Source of the DNA: Hyphomonadaceae bacterium
GTDB lineage: Bacteria; Pseudomonadota; Alphaproteobacteria; Caulobacterales; Aquidulcibacteraceae
DNA: 64,000 nt
Direction of reading: 5' to 3'
Assembly: GCA_016791425.1 (NCBI GenBank)
Contig: JAEUMQ010000017.1
Location: 62,001-126,000, forward strand
Positions 8,940-17,880 of the stretch are shown in pieces. Under the pieces are notes generated by a model. The model had not been told where the DNA came from, made no database searches, and worked only from the letters and a program-made list of their open reading frames with translations. A program made the translations under genes and the position numbers. Position 1 is the stretch's first letter. Each line of letters opens with the position of its first letter.

Positions 8940-9848
8940 CTAAGTCGTCCGCTGCGTGCGGTCCTTCGCGTTCGCGCCCTGGATCGCGGCGCGCGCGGCC
9001 TCCCATTCCGCATCGCCCCAGTCTCCGCAGCGCGCGAAGAAATGCCCGCCGCCGGCGAGTTGCTGGCCGCCGTCGATCGCGATCGTCTGGCCGTTGAGAT
9101 AGTCCGCGCCCGGCGCCATCAAGAGCACGGCCAGATTGCAGAGCTCATGCATCTCGCCGACGCGCGCCATGAGCGAAGGATTGTCGCCGCCGCCTCTGGG
9201 CGCAGCGTCCATCTTTCGCTCCGGCACGAGCCGCTCCCAGGCGCCCTTGGTTGGAAACGATCCGGGCGCGATCGCATTGAAGCGGATGCCGTAGCGGCCC
9301 CATTCCACGGCGAGCGATTGCGTCATGGCGTGCAGGCCGGCCTTCGACATTGCCGACGGTACGGTGAAAGGCCCGCCGTTCCACACCCATGTCGTCAGGA
9401 TCGAGCAGACGCTGCCCTTCTTCTTCTCGGCGATCCATCGCTTGCCGATGTCGAGCGTGACGAAGAACGAGCCGCGGAAGACGATGTTCGAGATCGCCTC
9501 GAACCCGCGCGGCGAGAGATCTTCGGTGCGCGAGATGAAATTGCCGGCCGCGTTGTTCATGAGCCCGGTGAGTGCGCCGCTCGCCCAGATCTGATCGACC
9601 ATGTCGTGCACGGCTTCCGCGTTGCGGATGTCGCAGGCGATCGGGCGAACGATGCCGCCGTGCTTGCCCATGATCTCGTTCGCGGTCTGGTCGAGCACGT
9701 CGCCGCGCCGACCGCAGATGAAGACCTCCGCGCCGAGCTTCACGAACGCCTCGGCCATTTCCTTGCCGAGACCGGTGCCGCCGCCTGTGACGAGGATCCG
9801 CTCGCCCGCCATCAGGCCGTCCTTGAACATGAGCTTTGCTGCGTCCAT
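8940..9848 (-). CDS. SDR oxidoreductase, 2,4-dienoyl-CoA reductase-like
   Basis: A 302-residue short-chain dehydrogenase with the nucleotide-binding TGGGTGLG at residues 21-28, the NNAAGNF motif, and a catalytic region containing VPSAMSKAG. The order SxxTTW...VPSAxSKAG...AVEWGRYGIRFNAIAPG...FPTKGAWERL follows mitochondrial/peroxisomal dienoyl-CoA reductases, suggesting a role in beta-oxidation of unsaturated fatty acids. By my alignment, the position of the DECR1 active-site tyrosine is a tryptophan here. The ATG at 9848 has AGGAGG just upstream. Exact substrate is inference. Confidence 0.8.
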   Translation of the reverse strand: MDAAKLMFKDGLMAGERILVTGGGTGLGKEMAEAFVKLGAEVFICGRRGDVLDQTANEIMGKHGGIVRPIACDIRNAEAVHDMVDQIWASGALTGLMNNAAGNFISRTEDLSPRGFEAISNIVFRGSFFVTLDIGKRWIAEKKKGSVCSILTTWVWNGGPFTVPSAMSKAGLHAMTQSLAVEWGRYGIRFNAIAPGSFPTKGAWERLVPERKMDAAPRGGGDNPSLMARVGEMHELCNLAVLLMAPGADYLNGQTIAIDGGQQLAGGGHFFARCGDWGDAEWEAARAAIQGANAKDRTQRTT

Positions 9849-9962
9849 CGCGCGCCTCCTTGCGATGGCTGTCCTTTCGCCCAAATCTTCGCGCGACGCA
9901 AAAAGCTCCGGCGCGACGGCGCCCGCCGCCCGTCGTACAGTCTAGCAGCGCTGAGCCCGCCG

Positions 9963-10307
9963 CTAGCGCGGGAAGCGCTCGTCGCGTGCGGTGAACATCC
10001 AGAACCCAACCGCGTAGATCGCCGGCAGGAAGAACAGAAGCACGTTGAGCATCGGCATCAGCGCGGGGTTCATGAACCGCAGCACCGATTCCTCGTCTCC
10101 CGCCGCCACGATCAGCGAGCGGCGCAGCGTCGCCCACAGGCCCGCGATCGCGCCGAGGCAGATCCAGAACGCGAGCGCGAACGCGACAATGGGGCTGGTG
10201 CGCTCGACATAATCGTCGGCCGGATGTTCCTCCAGGTGCGTGAGGCTCGCCCAGATCGTGAACGGCCAGAACGCCGCGTTGAGGAATCGTGCAGGAGCGT
10301 TTCGCAT
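9963..10307 (-). CDS. Small membrane protein of unknown function
   Basis: This 114-residue protein has three or four predicted transmembrane helices (around FLNAAFWPFTIWAS, IVAFALAFWICLGAIAGLWA and MLNVLLFFLPAIYAVGFWMF). The ATG at 10307 follows GGGGAGGAT, a good ribosome binding site, so longer upstream readings are rejected. No family was recognised. It lies between the SDR gene and a divergent small membrane gene. Confidence 0.7.
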   Translation of the reverse strand: MRNAPARFLNAAFWPFTIWASLTHLEEHPADDYVERTSPIVAFALAFWICLGAIAGLWATLRRSLIVAAGDEESVLRFMNPALMPMLNVLLFFLPAIYAVGFWMFTARDERFPR

Positions 10308-10461
10308 GGGATCCTCCCCAAGCCTGTCCCAGGATCCTCCCCAGTTTGGTTGCATTCTAGCGCAAATGGTCCGCGGTGCGAAGCAAAGCCGCGCGTCCTC
10401 CGCTGAATACTTGGTCATCCGCCGGCTTCTCCGGGCCGCCCAGGATCGCTAAGTCTCCGCC

Positions 10462-10893
10462 ATGACAGGCTACCTACCGAGTCTCCTTGAAGAGCTCGCT
10501 GCCCGCAGGAAGCGCCTGCGCGACCGGCTGGGCGATCGCGGGCAGGGGCTCTTCGAGATGCTGATCCTGGGCGGCCTCGTCGCGGGCTCCCTCGGCCTGC
10601 TGCTTTCTCCGCGCCTCGCCGCCGCCGCGCCTTGGGGCTTCGCGATGCCGCTGTTCTTCCTGGCCGGTTACGCGCTCCTCGACGCCCGACGCCAGGGCGC
10701 GCTGGCGCGCGGCGCGCCGCCGGAGCGCGTCCAGAAGCTGCACGATTGGCTGGCGTTGGCGCTCGTGCTCGGAACCGCCGCGGCCGGCGCCGCCGCGTTC
10801 GCCATCGCCTTCTCCGAGCCGCCGCCGCCCCCGCCGCCCGACTGGCAGCCGCCGGCCGACGCCGTCTCGGCCGATATCGCTCCCGTCCCCTGA
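10462..10893 (+). CDS. Small membrane protein with proline-rich tail
   Basis: The 143-residue product has an amphipathic, arginine-rich N-terminus, then three predicted helices (about residues 32-52, 58-72 and 92-117), and ends with SEPPPPPPPDWQPP. No family was recognised. It precedes creD by 62 bp on the same strand and may be cotranscribed with it. Confidence 0.6.
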   Translation: MTGYLPSLLEELAARRKRLRDRLGDRGQGLFEMLILGGLVAGSLGLLLSPRLAAAAPWGFAMPLFFLAGYALLDARRQGALARGAPPERVQKLHDWLALALVLGTAAAGAAAFAIAFSEPPPPPPPDWQPPADAVSADIAPVP

Positions 10894-10955
10894 CGCGCCC
10901 GGGTCGATATTCGGTCGCATTCGCCCTATAGCGCTGAGCCAAAGGGAGGCGGTGC

Positions 10956-12431
10956 ATGAACGGTGCGCGTCTGCCGAGCCGGTCGCTCGGCCTGAAATTC
11001 CTGCTCGTGTGCGCGCTCGCCGTGCTGATGAGCCTCCCGGCCTTCGCCGTATTCGCCATCATCTATGAGCGCACCAGCCGCGCCCAGACCGTCATCCAGG
11101 AGGTCGGCCAGACCTATGGCGGCGAGCAGACCTTCATCGGCCCCGTCGTGGTCGCGCCGTACCGCGTGGTGCGCGCCGCACCGCCTCCGCCCCCCGGCAC
11201 CCCTGCACAGCCCCCCACCGTCGAGACCGGCCTCTACATGGTCTTCGCCGATACCGGCCAGGCCAACGCGGTGGTCGATACGGACGTGCGCTCGCGCGGC
11301 GGCGGCGATCTCTTCAAGGTGCGCACCTACACCGCCGATCTCGACTTCCGCGCCCATTTCGATCTGACCGGCGAGCCCTCCGAGGCGCCCGAGGGCGCGA
11401 CTGTCGATTGGAGCCGCGCCGCGATCCTCATCGGCGTCGCCGATCCGCGCGGCGCCCAGGGCAGGGCGGAGATCGAAATCACCGGACGCGGAACAATCCA
11501 GCTCGCGCCGGGCTCCGCCTATGGGCAGATCATGGGCAATTACGTGATGGGCTCGTACGCCGGCGGGCCGACTTATGGCGGCGGCCGTTCGATCCAATGG
11601 CTAGTCGCCGAAGCGGGCGATCTGGTGCGCCCCGGCGCGATCTTCGATGCGACCTCGCGCCTGCGCTTCACCGGCGTTGAATCGCTCGGCATTGCGGCCT
11701 TCGCGCAGAACACCGACATCGCCATCCGCGGCGACTGGCCGGACATCGGCTATGTCGGCGCCTTCCCACGTCCCCCGGAAGAGGGCGAACAGGGCTCGCT
11801 CGCCAAGGCCAAGAACGCGAACGGTTTCGAGGAGAGCTGGTCCATTCCGCTCATCGCCCGCAATCTCTCCGCCGCGGGCCTCGCAACGAACCTCTCCAAC
11901 CTTGCGAGCGCCGATGTGCGCGTGCGCTTCGTCGATCCCTCGAACCCCTACCAGTCCGTGACGCGCGCGCTCAAATACGCGCTGCTCTTCCTGGGCGTCG
12001 TCTTCCTCGCGTATTTCCTGTTCGAATCCACCAGCGAGCGGCGCGTTCACCCCGCGCAATACATCCTCGTCGGCCTGGCGCAGATCATCTTCTATCTGCT
12101 GCTGCTGGCGATCGCCGAGCGCATGGGCTTCGACTGGGCCTTCCTGATCGCCGCCGGCGCGACCGTGACGCTGATCGGCGCCTATCTCGGCGCCATCTTC
12201 AAGAGCCGCCAGCGCGGCTTTGTCGGCATGGGCTGCTTTGCGGCGCTCTACGCGCTCATCTACCTGCTCATGCGCCTGGAGGATTATGCGCTGCTGGCCG
12301 GCTCGGTTGCCGCCTTCCTCGCGATCGCAGCGGTCATGTGGTTCACCCGCAATCTCGACTGGTACGGGCTTGCCGGCGAGCTGCGCGGAAGCGACCCGCA
12401 GCGACCATCCGCGCCGCCCTCCAACGCTTGA
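10956..12431 (+). CDS. creD: CreD family inner-membrane protein
   Basis: A 491-residue protein with the CreD architecture: one N-terminal transmembrane helix (about residues 13-35), a large periplasmic domain beginning YERTSRAQTVIQEVG and containing the conserved QTFIGPVVVAPY segment, then a cluster of about five C-terminal helices starting near residue 335. In Escherichia coli CreD belongs to the CreBC regulon and is linked to envelope integrity and colicin resistance; no creBC genes are seen here. GGGAGG lies 6 bp before the ATG. Confidence 0.85.
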   Translation: MNGARLPSRSLGLKFLLVCALAVLMSLPAFAVFAIIYERTSRAQTVIQEVGQTYGGEQTFIGPVVVAPYRVVRAAPPPPPGTPAQPPTVETGLYMVFADTGQANAVVDTDVRSRGGGDLFKVRTYTADLDFRAHFDLTGEPSEAPEGATVDWSRAAILIGVADPRGAQGRAEIEITGRGTIQLAPGSAYGQIMGNYVMGSYAGGPTYGGGRSIQWLVAEAGDLVRPGAIFDATSRLRFTGVESLGIAAFAQNTDIAIRGDWPDIGYVGAFPRPPEEGEQGSLAKAKNANGFEESWSIPLIARNLSAAGLATNLSNLASADVRVRFVDPSNPYQSVTRALKYALLFLGVVFLAYFLFESTSERRVHPAQYILVGLAQIIFYLLLLAIAERMGFDWAFLIAAGATVTLIGAYLGAIFKSRQRGFVGMGCFAALYALIYLLMRLEDYALLAGSVAAFLAIAAVMWFTRNLDWYGLAGELRGSDPQRPSAPPSNA

Positions 12432-12485
12432 CGGGCCCGGCGGCGCTCGCCACGGTCCGCGCCCGGGAACAGTAGGGAATCGTCG

Positions 12486-13268
12486 ATGGTCGAGCTGGCG
12501 CTGCCGCGCGGATCCGAGGTCAAGGCTGGAAAACGCTATCCTGCGTCCAAAGAGGCAAAGCGCGTCCGCCGCTTCAAGGTCTATCGCTGGGACCCGGACG
12601 TCGGCGGCAATCCGCGCTGGGACATCTACGATCTCGATCTGGACACGTGCGGCCCGATGGTCCTCGACGCCATCATCGCCATCAAGAACACGATGGATTC
12701 CACGCTCGCCTTCCGCCGTTCGTGCCGCGAAGGCGTGTGCGGCTCCTGCGCGATGAACGTCTCAGGCCGGAACACGCTCGCCTGCACCATGGGCATGGAC
12801 GAGCTGCCGGGCGGAACGATCACCGTCGCGCCGCTGCCGCATCAGCCGGTTTTGAAGGACCTCGTGCCGGACCTGACGAATTTCTACGCGCAATACGCCG
12901 CCATCGAGCCCTGGCTGAAGGCCGACACGCCCGAGCCGCAGAAGGAGCGCCTGCAGAGCGAAGCGGAGCGCAGCAAGCTCGATGGTCTCTACGAGTGCAT
13001 TCTCTGCGCCTGCTGTTCCACCGCTTGCCCCTCGTACTGGTGGAACGGCGACCGCTTCATGGGCCCCGCCGCGCTGCTGCAGGCGCGTCGCTGGATCGAC
13101 GACAGCCGCGACGAAGCCAAGGGCGAGCGCCTCGACGAGCTGGAGGATCCCTACCGGCTCTATCGCTGCCACACGATCATGAATTGCGCCCAGGTCTGCC
13201 CGAAGGGCTTGAACCCTGCCAAAGCCATCGCCGAGACCAAGAAGGACCTCGTCGAGCGCATCGTCTAG
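12486..13268 (+). CDS. sdhB: Succinate dehydrogenase iron-sulfur subunit
   Basis: The 260-residue electron-transfer subunit of complex II. The 2Fe-2S ferredoxin domain has CREGVCGSC starting at C80, followed by CTM further on. The 4Fe-4S and 3Fe-4S ligands are in [12 protein letters not shown] and [14 protein letters not shown] near the C-terminus. All expected cysteines are present. It is separated from sdhCDA by five genes, with creD immediately upstream (54 bp), so its expression may rest on its own promoter or on the creD transcript. Confidence 0.95.
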   Translation: MVELALPRGSEVKAGKRYPASKEAKRVRRFKVYRWDPDVGGNPRWDIYDLDLDTCGPMVLDAIIAIKNTMDSTLAFRRSCREGVCGSCAMNVSGRNTLACTMGMDELPGGTITVAPLPHQPVLKDLVPDLTNFYAQYAAIEPWLKADTPEPQKERLQSEAERSKLDGLYECILCACCSTACPSYWWNGDRFMGPAALLQARRWIDDSRDEAKGERLDELEDPYRLYRCHTIMNCAQVCPKGLNPAKAIAETKKDLVERIV

Positions 13269-13322
13269 GCGCGCAGTAGCGCCATCGAAAGTGTGAGGCG
13301 CGCTCCCTCTCGATGCTATGGA

Positions 13323-13955
13323 TTAGCTCCAGGGGCGCGTGTCGGAATAGGATTCGCGCGGCTCCCGCCGGCGCCTGGTCCTTTTCCCTGGCGCGAAGCT
13401 GCGGCCGGTCAGCACCCGCAGCCCATAAAGGACAAGCCCGGTAAATGTGGCTAGGATCGCCAATCCCTGCGCCGCGATGCCGGTTGCGAACTTGGCCGTG
13501 GTGATCAAGGCCATGCCGGCGAGCATGTAGCGAAGCTGCGCCGGCTTATGCATCACCGCATAGGCGAGGCAGGCGTTCTCCGCGATGTCAGCCGCGGAGC
13601 TGAGGAAGGGCGTGAGGATCAGCCATTTGAGCGGTGTGTCCTCCCAATGCAGGCGCCGCAGGCCGAAAGCGATCATCGCCGCCATCGCCGAGCCGTAAAG
13701 CAGCGCGTTCGGCACATCGAGCGCGTAGAATATGAGCGCGTCCCTGGGCGCCTCTGCCTTCAAGGCGTAGAGCGCACTGCGCGCCGCGGTGTGGGTGTAG
13801 CTGAAGCGCGTCTGCAGTTCGACGCCGCCCTGCGCCTCTACCATACGCCCCCAGAACGGCAGGACCATTAGGATGAGCACGCCGTAGGCGATGGAGACCG
13901 CCGCCAACGCGACGACGCGCCATCCGCGCACGTGTTTGATGAAGAACGACGGCAT
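13323..13955 (-). CDS. Multi-pass membrane protein of unknown function
   Basis: A 210-residue protein with an N-terminal helix (about residues 13-34), a periplasmic-looking loop, three or four further helices (for example DVPNALLYGSAMAAMIAFGL, ILTPFLSSAADIAENACLAY and LAILATFTGLVLYGL), and a basic cytoplasmic tail RTRRRREPRESYS. No domain was recognised. It is convergent with sdhB. Confidence 0.65.
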   Translation of the reverse strand: MPSFFIKHVRGWRVVALAAVSIAYGVLILMVLPFWGRMVEAQGGVELQTRFSYTHTAARSALYALKAEAPRDALIFYALDVPNALLYGSAMAAMIAFGLRRLHWEDTPLKWLILTPFLSSAADIAENACLAYAVMHKPAQLRYMLAGMALITTAKFATGIAAQGLAILATFTGLVLYGLRVLTGRSFAPGKRTRRRREPRESYSDTRPWS

Positions 13956-14046
13956 GACCCAGTGATCGCGCCAGAAGCGCTCGGAATATTACCTGACCTG
14001 AAGCCTATCCCCACCCGCCGCGCGAAGCAAATCGGATGGTTCAAGC

Positions 14047-15315
14047 CTAGCGCAACAATTTGCTCAGCGCCGGCGCCGAGGCGACGCGCACCGCCTCGGC
14101 AACCCCCGGCGTCCAATCATGCAGCGGCCGCGTGCGCCCGTCAGCGAAGCGCACGCCCCCGGGCGCGCTGATCAGGTCGGGCCGCACCGAGGCGCCTCGT
14201 GTGCTCAACGCGACGATTCCGTGCGCGCGCAGCGGCCGCACTTCGCCGGGGTCGCTGATCCCGTTCCGGTTCGCATCGCGCCAGAGCGCGAGCCCTCCGA
14301 GCTCTTCGCCGGCGACCTCCCCCGAGCGGTCGTCGTCGAGCGAGGCGAGCGCCTCGAAGCCGTCGCGCCAGAACACCGCCCAGGTCCGCGCGCCGATGAG
14401 GTCGAACCCCGAGCGCACCTCGCCGCGCCCTTGCGGATCCCACACGAGCCAGGCCGCATGGCGCGTGAGCCACCCTTGCGCCCGCTTGTCGCCGGTGCCG
14501 GCGAAATCGAACGCGACGCGCGCCCCCCGATCGACCAGCGCTTCGAAGGGTTCGTCCGTGAGCGGAACGACGATCGGCGTCACGTACATCATCGGCCGGC
14601 TCGCTTGCAGCCGCGCGCGCAATTGCTCGAGCTTGCGCCGGTCGGCCTTGTTGCGCGCCAGGTGCGCCAGATGCGCGGCCGCCTCGGTGAGCACGACATG
14701 CGTCTCCCAATTCGATTGCGGCCCCGAAAGTTGCGGCAGTCCCAATTGCAGGATCCGTCGCAATTCGCTGCGCGCTTCGTTCAGGCGCCCCAGCCGGTCG
14801 AGCGTGTAGGCATGCCCCAGCCGCGCGCGCAGGTTCTCGCCTTCCAGCGCGATGGCGCGTGCATAATGCCCCTCCGCCGCGACGAGCCGCGCCCGTCCTG
14901 CTTCGCCCTGCGTGCGCGAGGCGCTCTCCGGGACCTCCAATTGCGGCGCGAGATTGAAATCGAGCCGCGCGCAGCGGGCGCCGGGCGGGAACGTCTGGGG
15001 CTTCCCTCCGGGGCCGCCCCGCACCATTGGCGGCGGCGCTTCCGAGCAGGGGATGGCGCCCGCCTCGTTGAGCTCGTTGGTGTCGCTGAGATACGCGAAA
15101 TTGCCGTTGTCGCGCGCATAGGCGAGCAGGTTGAGCCGCCCCAGCAGCCGCTCGCGCTGCGCTTCCTCGATGCCCTCGGTCGCCGCGACATTGGCGAGCG
15201 CGCGGTCGATCGGCGCTTCGTATACCGGCTGCGGCGGCGGGATGTACGGGATCGCTTGCGCCTGCGCCGTGAGCGCCGCGCACGCAAGCGCGATCACACC
15301 TGAAATGAACCGCAT
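14047..15315 (-). CDS. Secreted protein with TPR-like region and paired EF-hands
   Basis: The 422-residue protein starts with a Sec signal peptide (residues 1-20, ending AQAQ). A helical region at about residues 140-215 looks like tetratricopeptide repeats. Two EF-hand calcium loops follow: D327-x-D329-x-S331-G...E338 and D347-x-N349-x-N351-G...E358, both with full ligand patterns. The ATG at 15315 gives the signal peptide directly. It lies 11 bp downstream of the dehalogenase-like gene on the same strand. Likely a periplasmic calcium-binding protein; function unknown. Confidence 0.72.
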   Translation of the reverse strand: MRFISGVIALACAALTAQAQAIPYIPPPQPVYEAPIDRALANVAATEGIEEAQRERLLGRLNLLAYARDNGNFAYLSDTNELNEAGAIPCSEAPPPMVRGGPGGKPQTFPPGARCARLDFNLAPQLEVPESASRTQGEAGRARLVAAEGHYARAIALEGENLRARLGHAYTLDRLGRLNEARSELRRILQLGLPQLSGPQSNWETHVVLTEAAAHLAHLARNKADRRKLEQLRARLQASRPMMYVTPIVVPLTDEPFEALVDRGARVAFDFAGTGDKRAQGWLTRHAAWLVWDPQGRGEVRSGFDLIGARTWAVFWRDGFEALASLDDDRSGEVAGEELGGLALWRDANRNGISDPGEVRPLRAHGIVALSTRGASVRPDLISAPGGVRFADGRTRPLHDWTPGVAEAVRVASAPALSKLLR

Positions 15316-15325
15316 CGCAGCCCCC

Positions 15326-16180
15326 CTACATGAACGCCAGCAGCGCATCGAGCGTCTCGCGCGGCTTCTCTTCCGGCACGAAGTGTCCGCATTCGATCGA
15401 CTCGAAGCGCACGTCGGCCGCCTCCTTGCGCCACAGTGAGGGCACGTCGAAGAGCTGTCCCGTCGTGCCCGATTGCGCGCCCCAGATCACCAGGGTGGGG
15501 CAGGCGATGAGCGTGCCGGCGTCGGCCTCGTCATGCGCGATGTCGATGCCCGCGCCGGCGCGATAATCTTCGCACATGGCGTGGAAAGCTTCCGCATTGC
15601 CGTTCGTCTCCGCGTACGCGCGCCCTGCGGCCGCGCCGTCCTCGCCGACCGCGCGTCCCATCGCCATCGCGGCCGCCTGCGGCCCCATCAGCATCTCGGG
15701 AATGGGCGCGGGCTGGATGAAGAAGAACCAGTGCCAGAGATTGGTCGCCACGCGGCGGTCGGTGTTGGAATAGATGTGCGCGGTCGGCACGATGTCGATG
15801 ATCGCGAGCTTTTCCACCGCCTGCGGATGATCTTTCGCCAGCCGCCGCGCCACGCGCGCGCCGCGATCGTGGCCAGCAAGCCGGAAGCGCTCGTGCCCAA
15901 GCGCGCGCATAAGCCCGACCTGATCCCCCGCCATCCGCCGCTTGGAATAATCGCCTGCCTCCGGCTTCGAGCTTCGCCCATAGCCGCGCAGATCCGCCGC
16001 CACGACGGTGAAGCGCTCCGCCAGTCCCGGCGCAACATGCCGCCACATCACGTGCGATTGCGGCGCCCCATGCAGCAGCAGCAGCGGCGGTCCCTTGCCG
16101 CCGCGCACCGCATGGATCGTGACGTCGTCCACCGCGACGTCCATCGCCTCGAACCCCGGAAAGAACGGTGCGTCAGCCAT
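15326..16180 (-). CDS. Alpha/beta hydrolase, fluoroacetate dehalogenase-like
   Basis: A 284-residue alpha/beta hydrolase. The nucleophile is D105 in GHDRGARV, the acid is probably D129 (IDIVPT), and the histidine is H266 (CGHFVPEE). The carboxylate-binding arginines R106 and R109 and the halide-pocket residues H150-W151 (NLWHWFFF) and Y206 (DYRAG) match the positions used by fluoroacetate dehalogenases. This combination separates it from epoxide hydrolases and plain haloalkane dehalogenases. The start overlaps the stop of the acyltransferase gene (TGATG). Activity on haloacids is inference from residues. Confidence 0.8.
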   Translation of the reverse strand: MADAPFFPGFEAMDVAVDDVTIHAVRGGKGPPLLLLHGAPQSHVMWRHVAPGLAERFTVVAADLRGYGRSSKPEAGDYSKRRMAGDQVGLMRALGHERFRLAGHDRGARVARRLAKDHPQAVEKLAIIDIVPTAHIYSNTDRRVATNLWHWFFFIQPAPIPEMLMGPQAAAMAMGRAVGEDGAAAGRAYAETNGNAEAFHAMCEDYRAGAGIDIAHDEADAGTLIACPTLVIWGAQSGTTGQLFDVPSLWRKEAADVRFESIECGHFVPEEKPRETLDALLAFM

Positions 16181-17124
16181 CAGCCCTGCGTGAAGCCCGG
16201 AACCGGATCGCGCCACGCGCATTCCGGCCCGTCCGGATCGAACGCAGCGTCGCCGTCGTGCGCCAGCACGCTCTCCACGTAGTGTTTCACCTTGCGCGTC
16301 GCGACGCCCGCGTCCGCATGCAGCGCCTCGGCCGGAATGAGCGGCCCGAACTTCAGCCGGTACGTGCGCCCCTGCTTGTTCAGGAGCTCGTGGAACAGCG
16401 TCATGTCTCGCAGCTCTTTCGAAAACTTGTCGAAGAGGTGGAACCAGAACGCCCACGGTCCCGTCACATGGCAGGGCAGCAGCGGGATGTTGTACTTCCG
16501 CGCGAGGCTCGCGGCCGTCGCCATCCATTCGCCGTCGAGCAGCCGCCCTCTTTCGCCGTTCCGCCCGGGGCGCACCCGTGCGAGCCGCCCGGCTGGAAAC
16601 ACCACGATCGGCCGTCCCGCCTCCACCGCCGCGCCCGTCATCTTCAGCGTCAGGCGCGTGCGCTCGCGCGTGCGTTTGGCCAGCACCCATTCCACCGGAA
16701 TGAGCACGTCGTCGAAGCGCGCGCACACCCGGTGCGCATCGGAATTGGCGTAGAACATGTGGTCCGGGCGCGGCCCCCGCATCGCGTCGTGGAGCGCGAT
16801 GCCGTCCGTGATCCCGGTCGGATGATTGGCCACCACCAGGAACGCGCCGTCGCGCGGCGCCCGCTCCAGCCCGGTCGCCTCCACATTGAGCCGCAGCAGG
16901 CTGCTGATGTGCTCCAGCGCCGCCGCGCCGGCGAGCGGCGCGACCGTGTCGGCCATCCGCACGGCCTTGGAATAGTTGAGGATGCCGTAGAGCGCCGGCC
17001 GCATCAGCGGCCAGGCCGGCGTCCGCGACAGGCGCGGCGCGCGCTCTTCGATCAGCACATCCACGATGTGCTTGGCGACCCTGGCCCGGACCCCGGCGCC
17101 TCCGACGAGAACGGACTCGCTCAT
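16180..17124 (-). CDS. PlsC-like lysophospholipid/glycerolipid acyltransferase
   Basis: A 314-residue acyltransferase with the catalytic block ANHPTGITDG (N100, H101, D107), a variant of the HX4D motif seen in one LPLAT subgroup, and VVFPAGR at about 174-180 in place of FPEGTR. Such enzymes transfer acyl chains to lysophospholipids or glycerol phosphates at the inner membrane. The ATG at 17124 gives a usual-length protein. It is translationally coupled to the following dehalogenase-like gene. Acyl acceptor unknown. Confidence 0.8.
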   Translation of the reverse strand: MSESVLVGGAGVRARVAKHIVDVLIEERAPRLSRTPAWPLMRPALYGILNYSKAVRMADTVAPLAGAAALEHISSLLRLNVEATGLERAPRDGAFLVVANHPTGITDGIALHDAMRGPRPDHMFYANSDAHRVCARFDDVLIPVEWVLAKRTRERTRLTLKMTGAAVEAGRPIVVFPAGRLARVRPGRNGERGRLLDGEWMATAASLARKYNIPLLPCHVTGPWAFWFHLFDKFSKELRDMTLFHELLNKQGRTYRLKFGPLIPAEALHADAGVATRKVKHYVESVLAHDGDAAFDPDGPECAWRDPVPGFTQG

Positions 17125-17235
17125 CGCCCGGAGAATCCCACGCTGCGCGCCAAAGGGGAAGGCGCGATCTCCTAAGCCCCCAACCATGGCGCCCAAAGCA
17201 TTGCGCCTCCCGGCCGGACGCGCTTTGTCTTGCCG

Positions 17236-17880
17236 ATGCAGATCCTGGGACCCTCCGCCGAGGTGCGTCGCCCCTGGCTGGTCGCCCTGATGGGGGCGGC
17301 GGCGCTCGCCGCCGCGGGTCTGGCCATGGCCGGCCTGGTCGGGCTCGCCATGAGCCTCCGCGCCGAGCCGGTCACGGTGGTCATCGCCGACGAGGAGCTT
17401 GGGCCGGCTTTGGCCGAGGCCCCCTGGGCGGAATCGGGCGGCGAGGGGCCTGTGGTCTGGGTGGTCGCCTCCGGCCAATGCGACGGCTGCGCCGACCTGC
17501 TAGGCCGCGACCTCGCCCAGCTGGAGGCCGAGGGCCTGCGCGTCCGCCTCATCCTCGTCTCGCCCCGCGAGGGCCGCCATCCCAGGCTCGACGCGTGGAC
17601 CGCCGCCTTCGCCGAGACCCGCGATCCTTCGCTGCTCGCCCCGCTGCGCGCGCACCGCCCGGTACCGGAGGTGCCGAGGGACGATCCCGCCATCATCGAG
17701 GGCTATCTCGAATGGGGCAGGGCTTCTTACGACCGCATCGCGGCCATCGTCGCCCGCAACGGCGCGACCTTGCGCGCGCCGTCGCTGTTCTGGCGGCGCG
17801 GCGCCGAATGGCGACTCGCCGTGGGCACGGACGGCGCCGCCGCCGATCGGGCGCTGCGCGAATTGGCGCCCGGCGCCTGA
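17236..17880 (+). CDS. Membrane-anchored thioredoxin-like protein with CDGC motif
   Basis: The 214-residue protein has one N-terminal transmembrane helix (about residues 14-40) and a domain containing VVASGQCDGCADLL, with a CxxC pair at C82 and C85 after a beta strand, as in thioredoxin-fold disulfide oxidoreductases. Orientation of the anchor suggests the domain is periplasmic. Homology to DsbG/DsbA is not close enough to name it. Its stop codon overlaps the zapE start (TGATG), so the two are coupled. Confidence 0.68.
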   Translation: MQILGPSAEVRRPWLVALMGAAALAAAGLAMAGLVGLAMSLRAEPVTVVIADEELGPALAEAPWAESGGEGPVVWVVASGQCDGCADLLGRDLAQLEAEGLRVRLILVSPREGRHPRLDAWTAAFAETRDPSLLAPLRAHRPVPEVPRDDPAIIEGYLEWGRASYDRIAAIVARNGATLRAPSLFWRRGAEWRLAVGTDGAAADRALRELAPGA

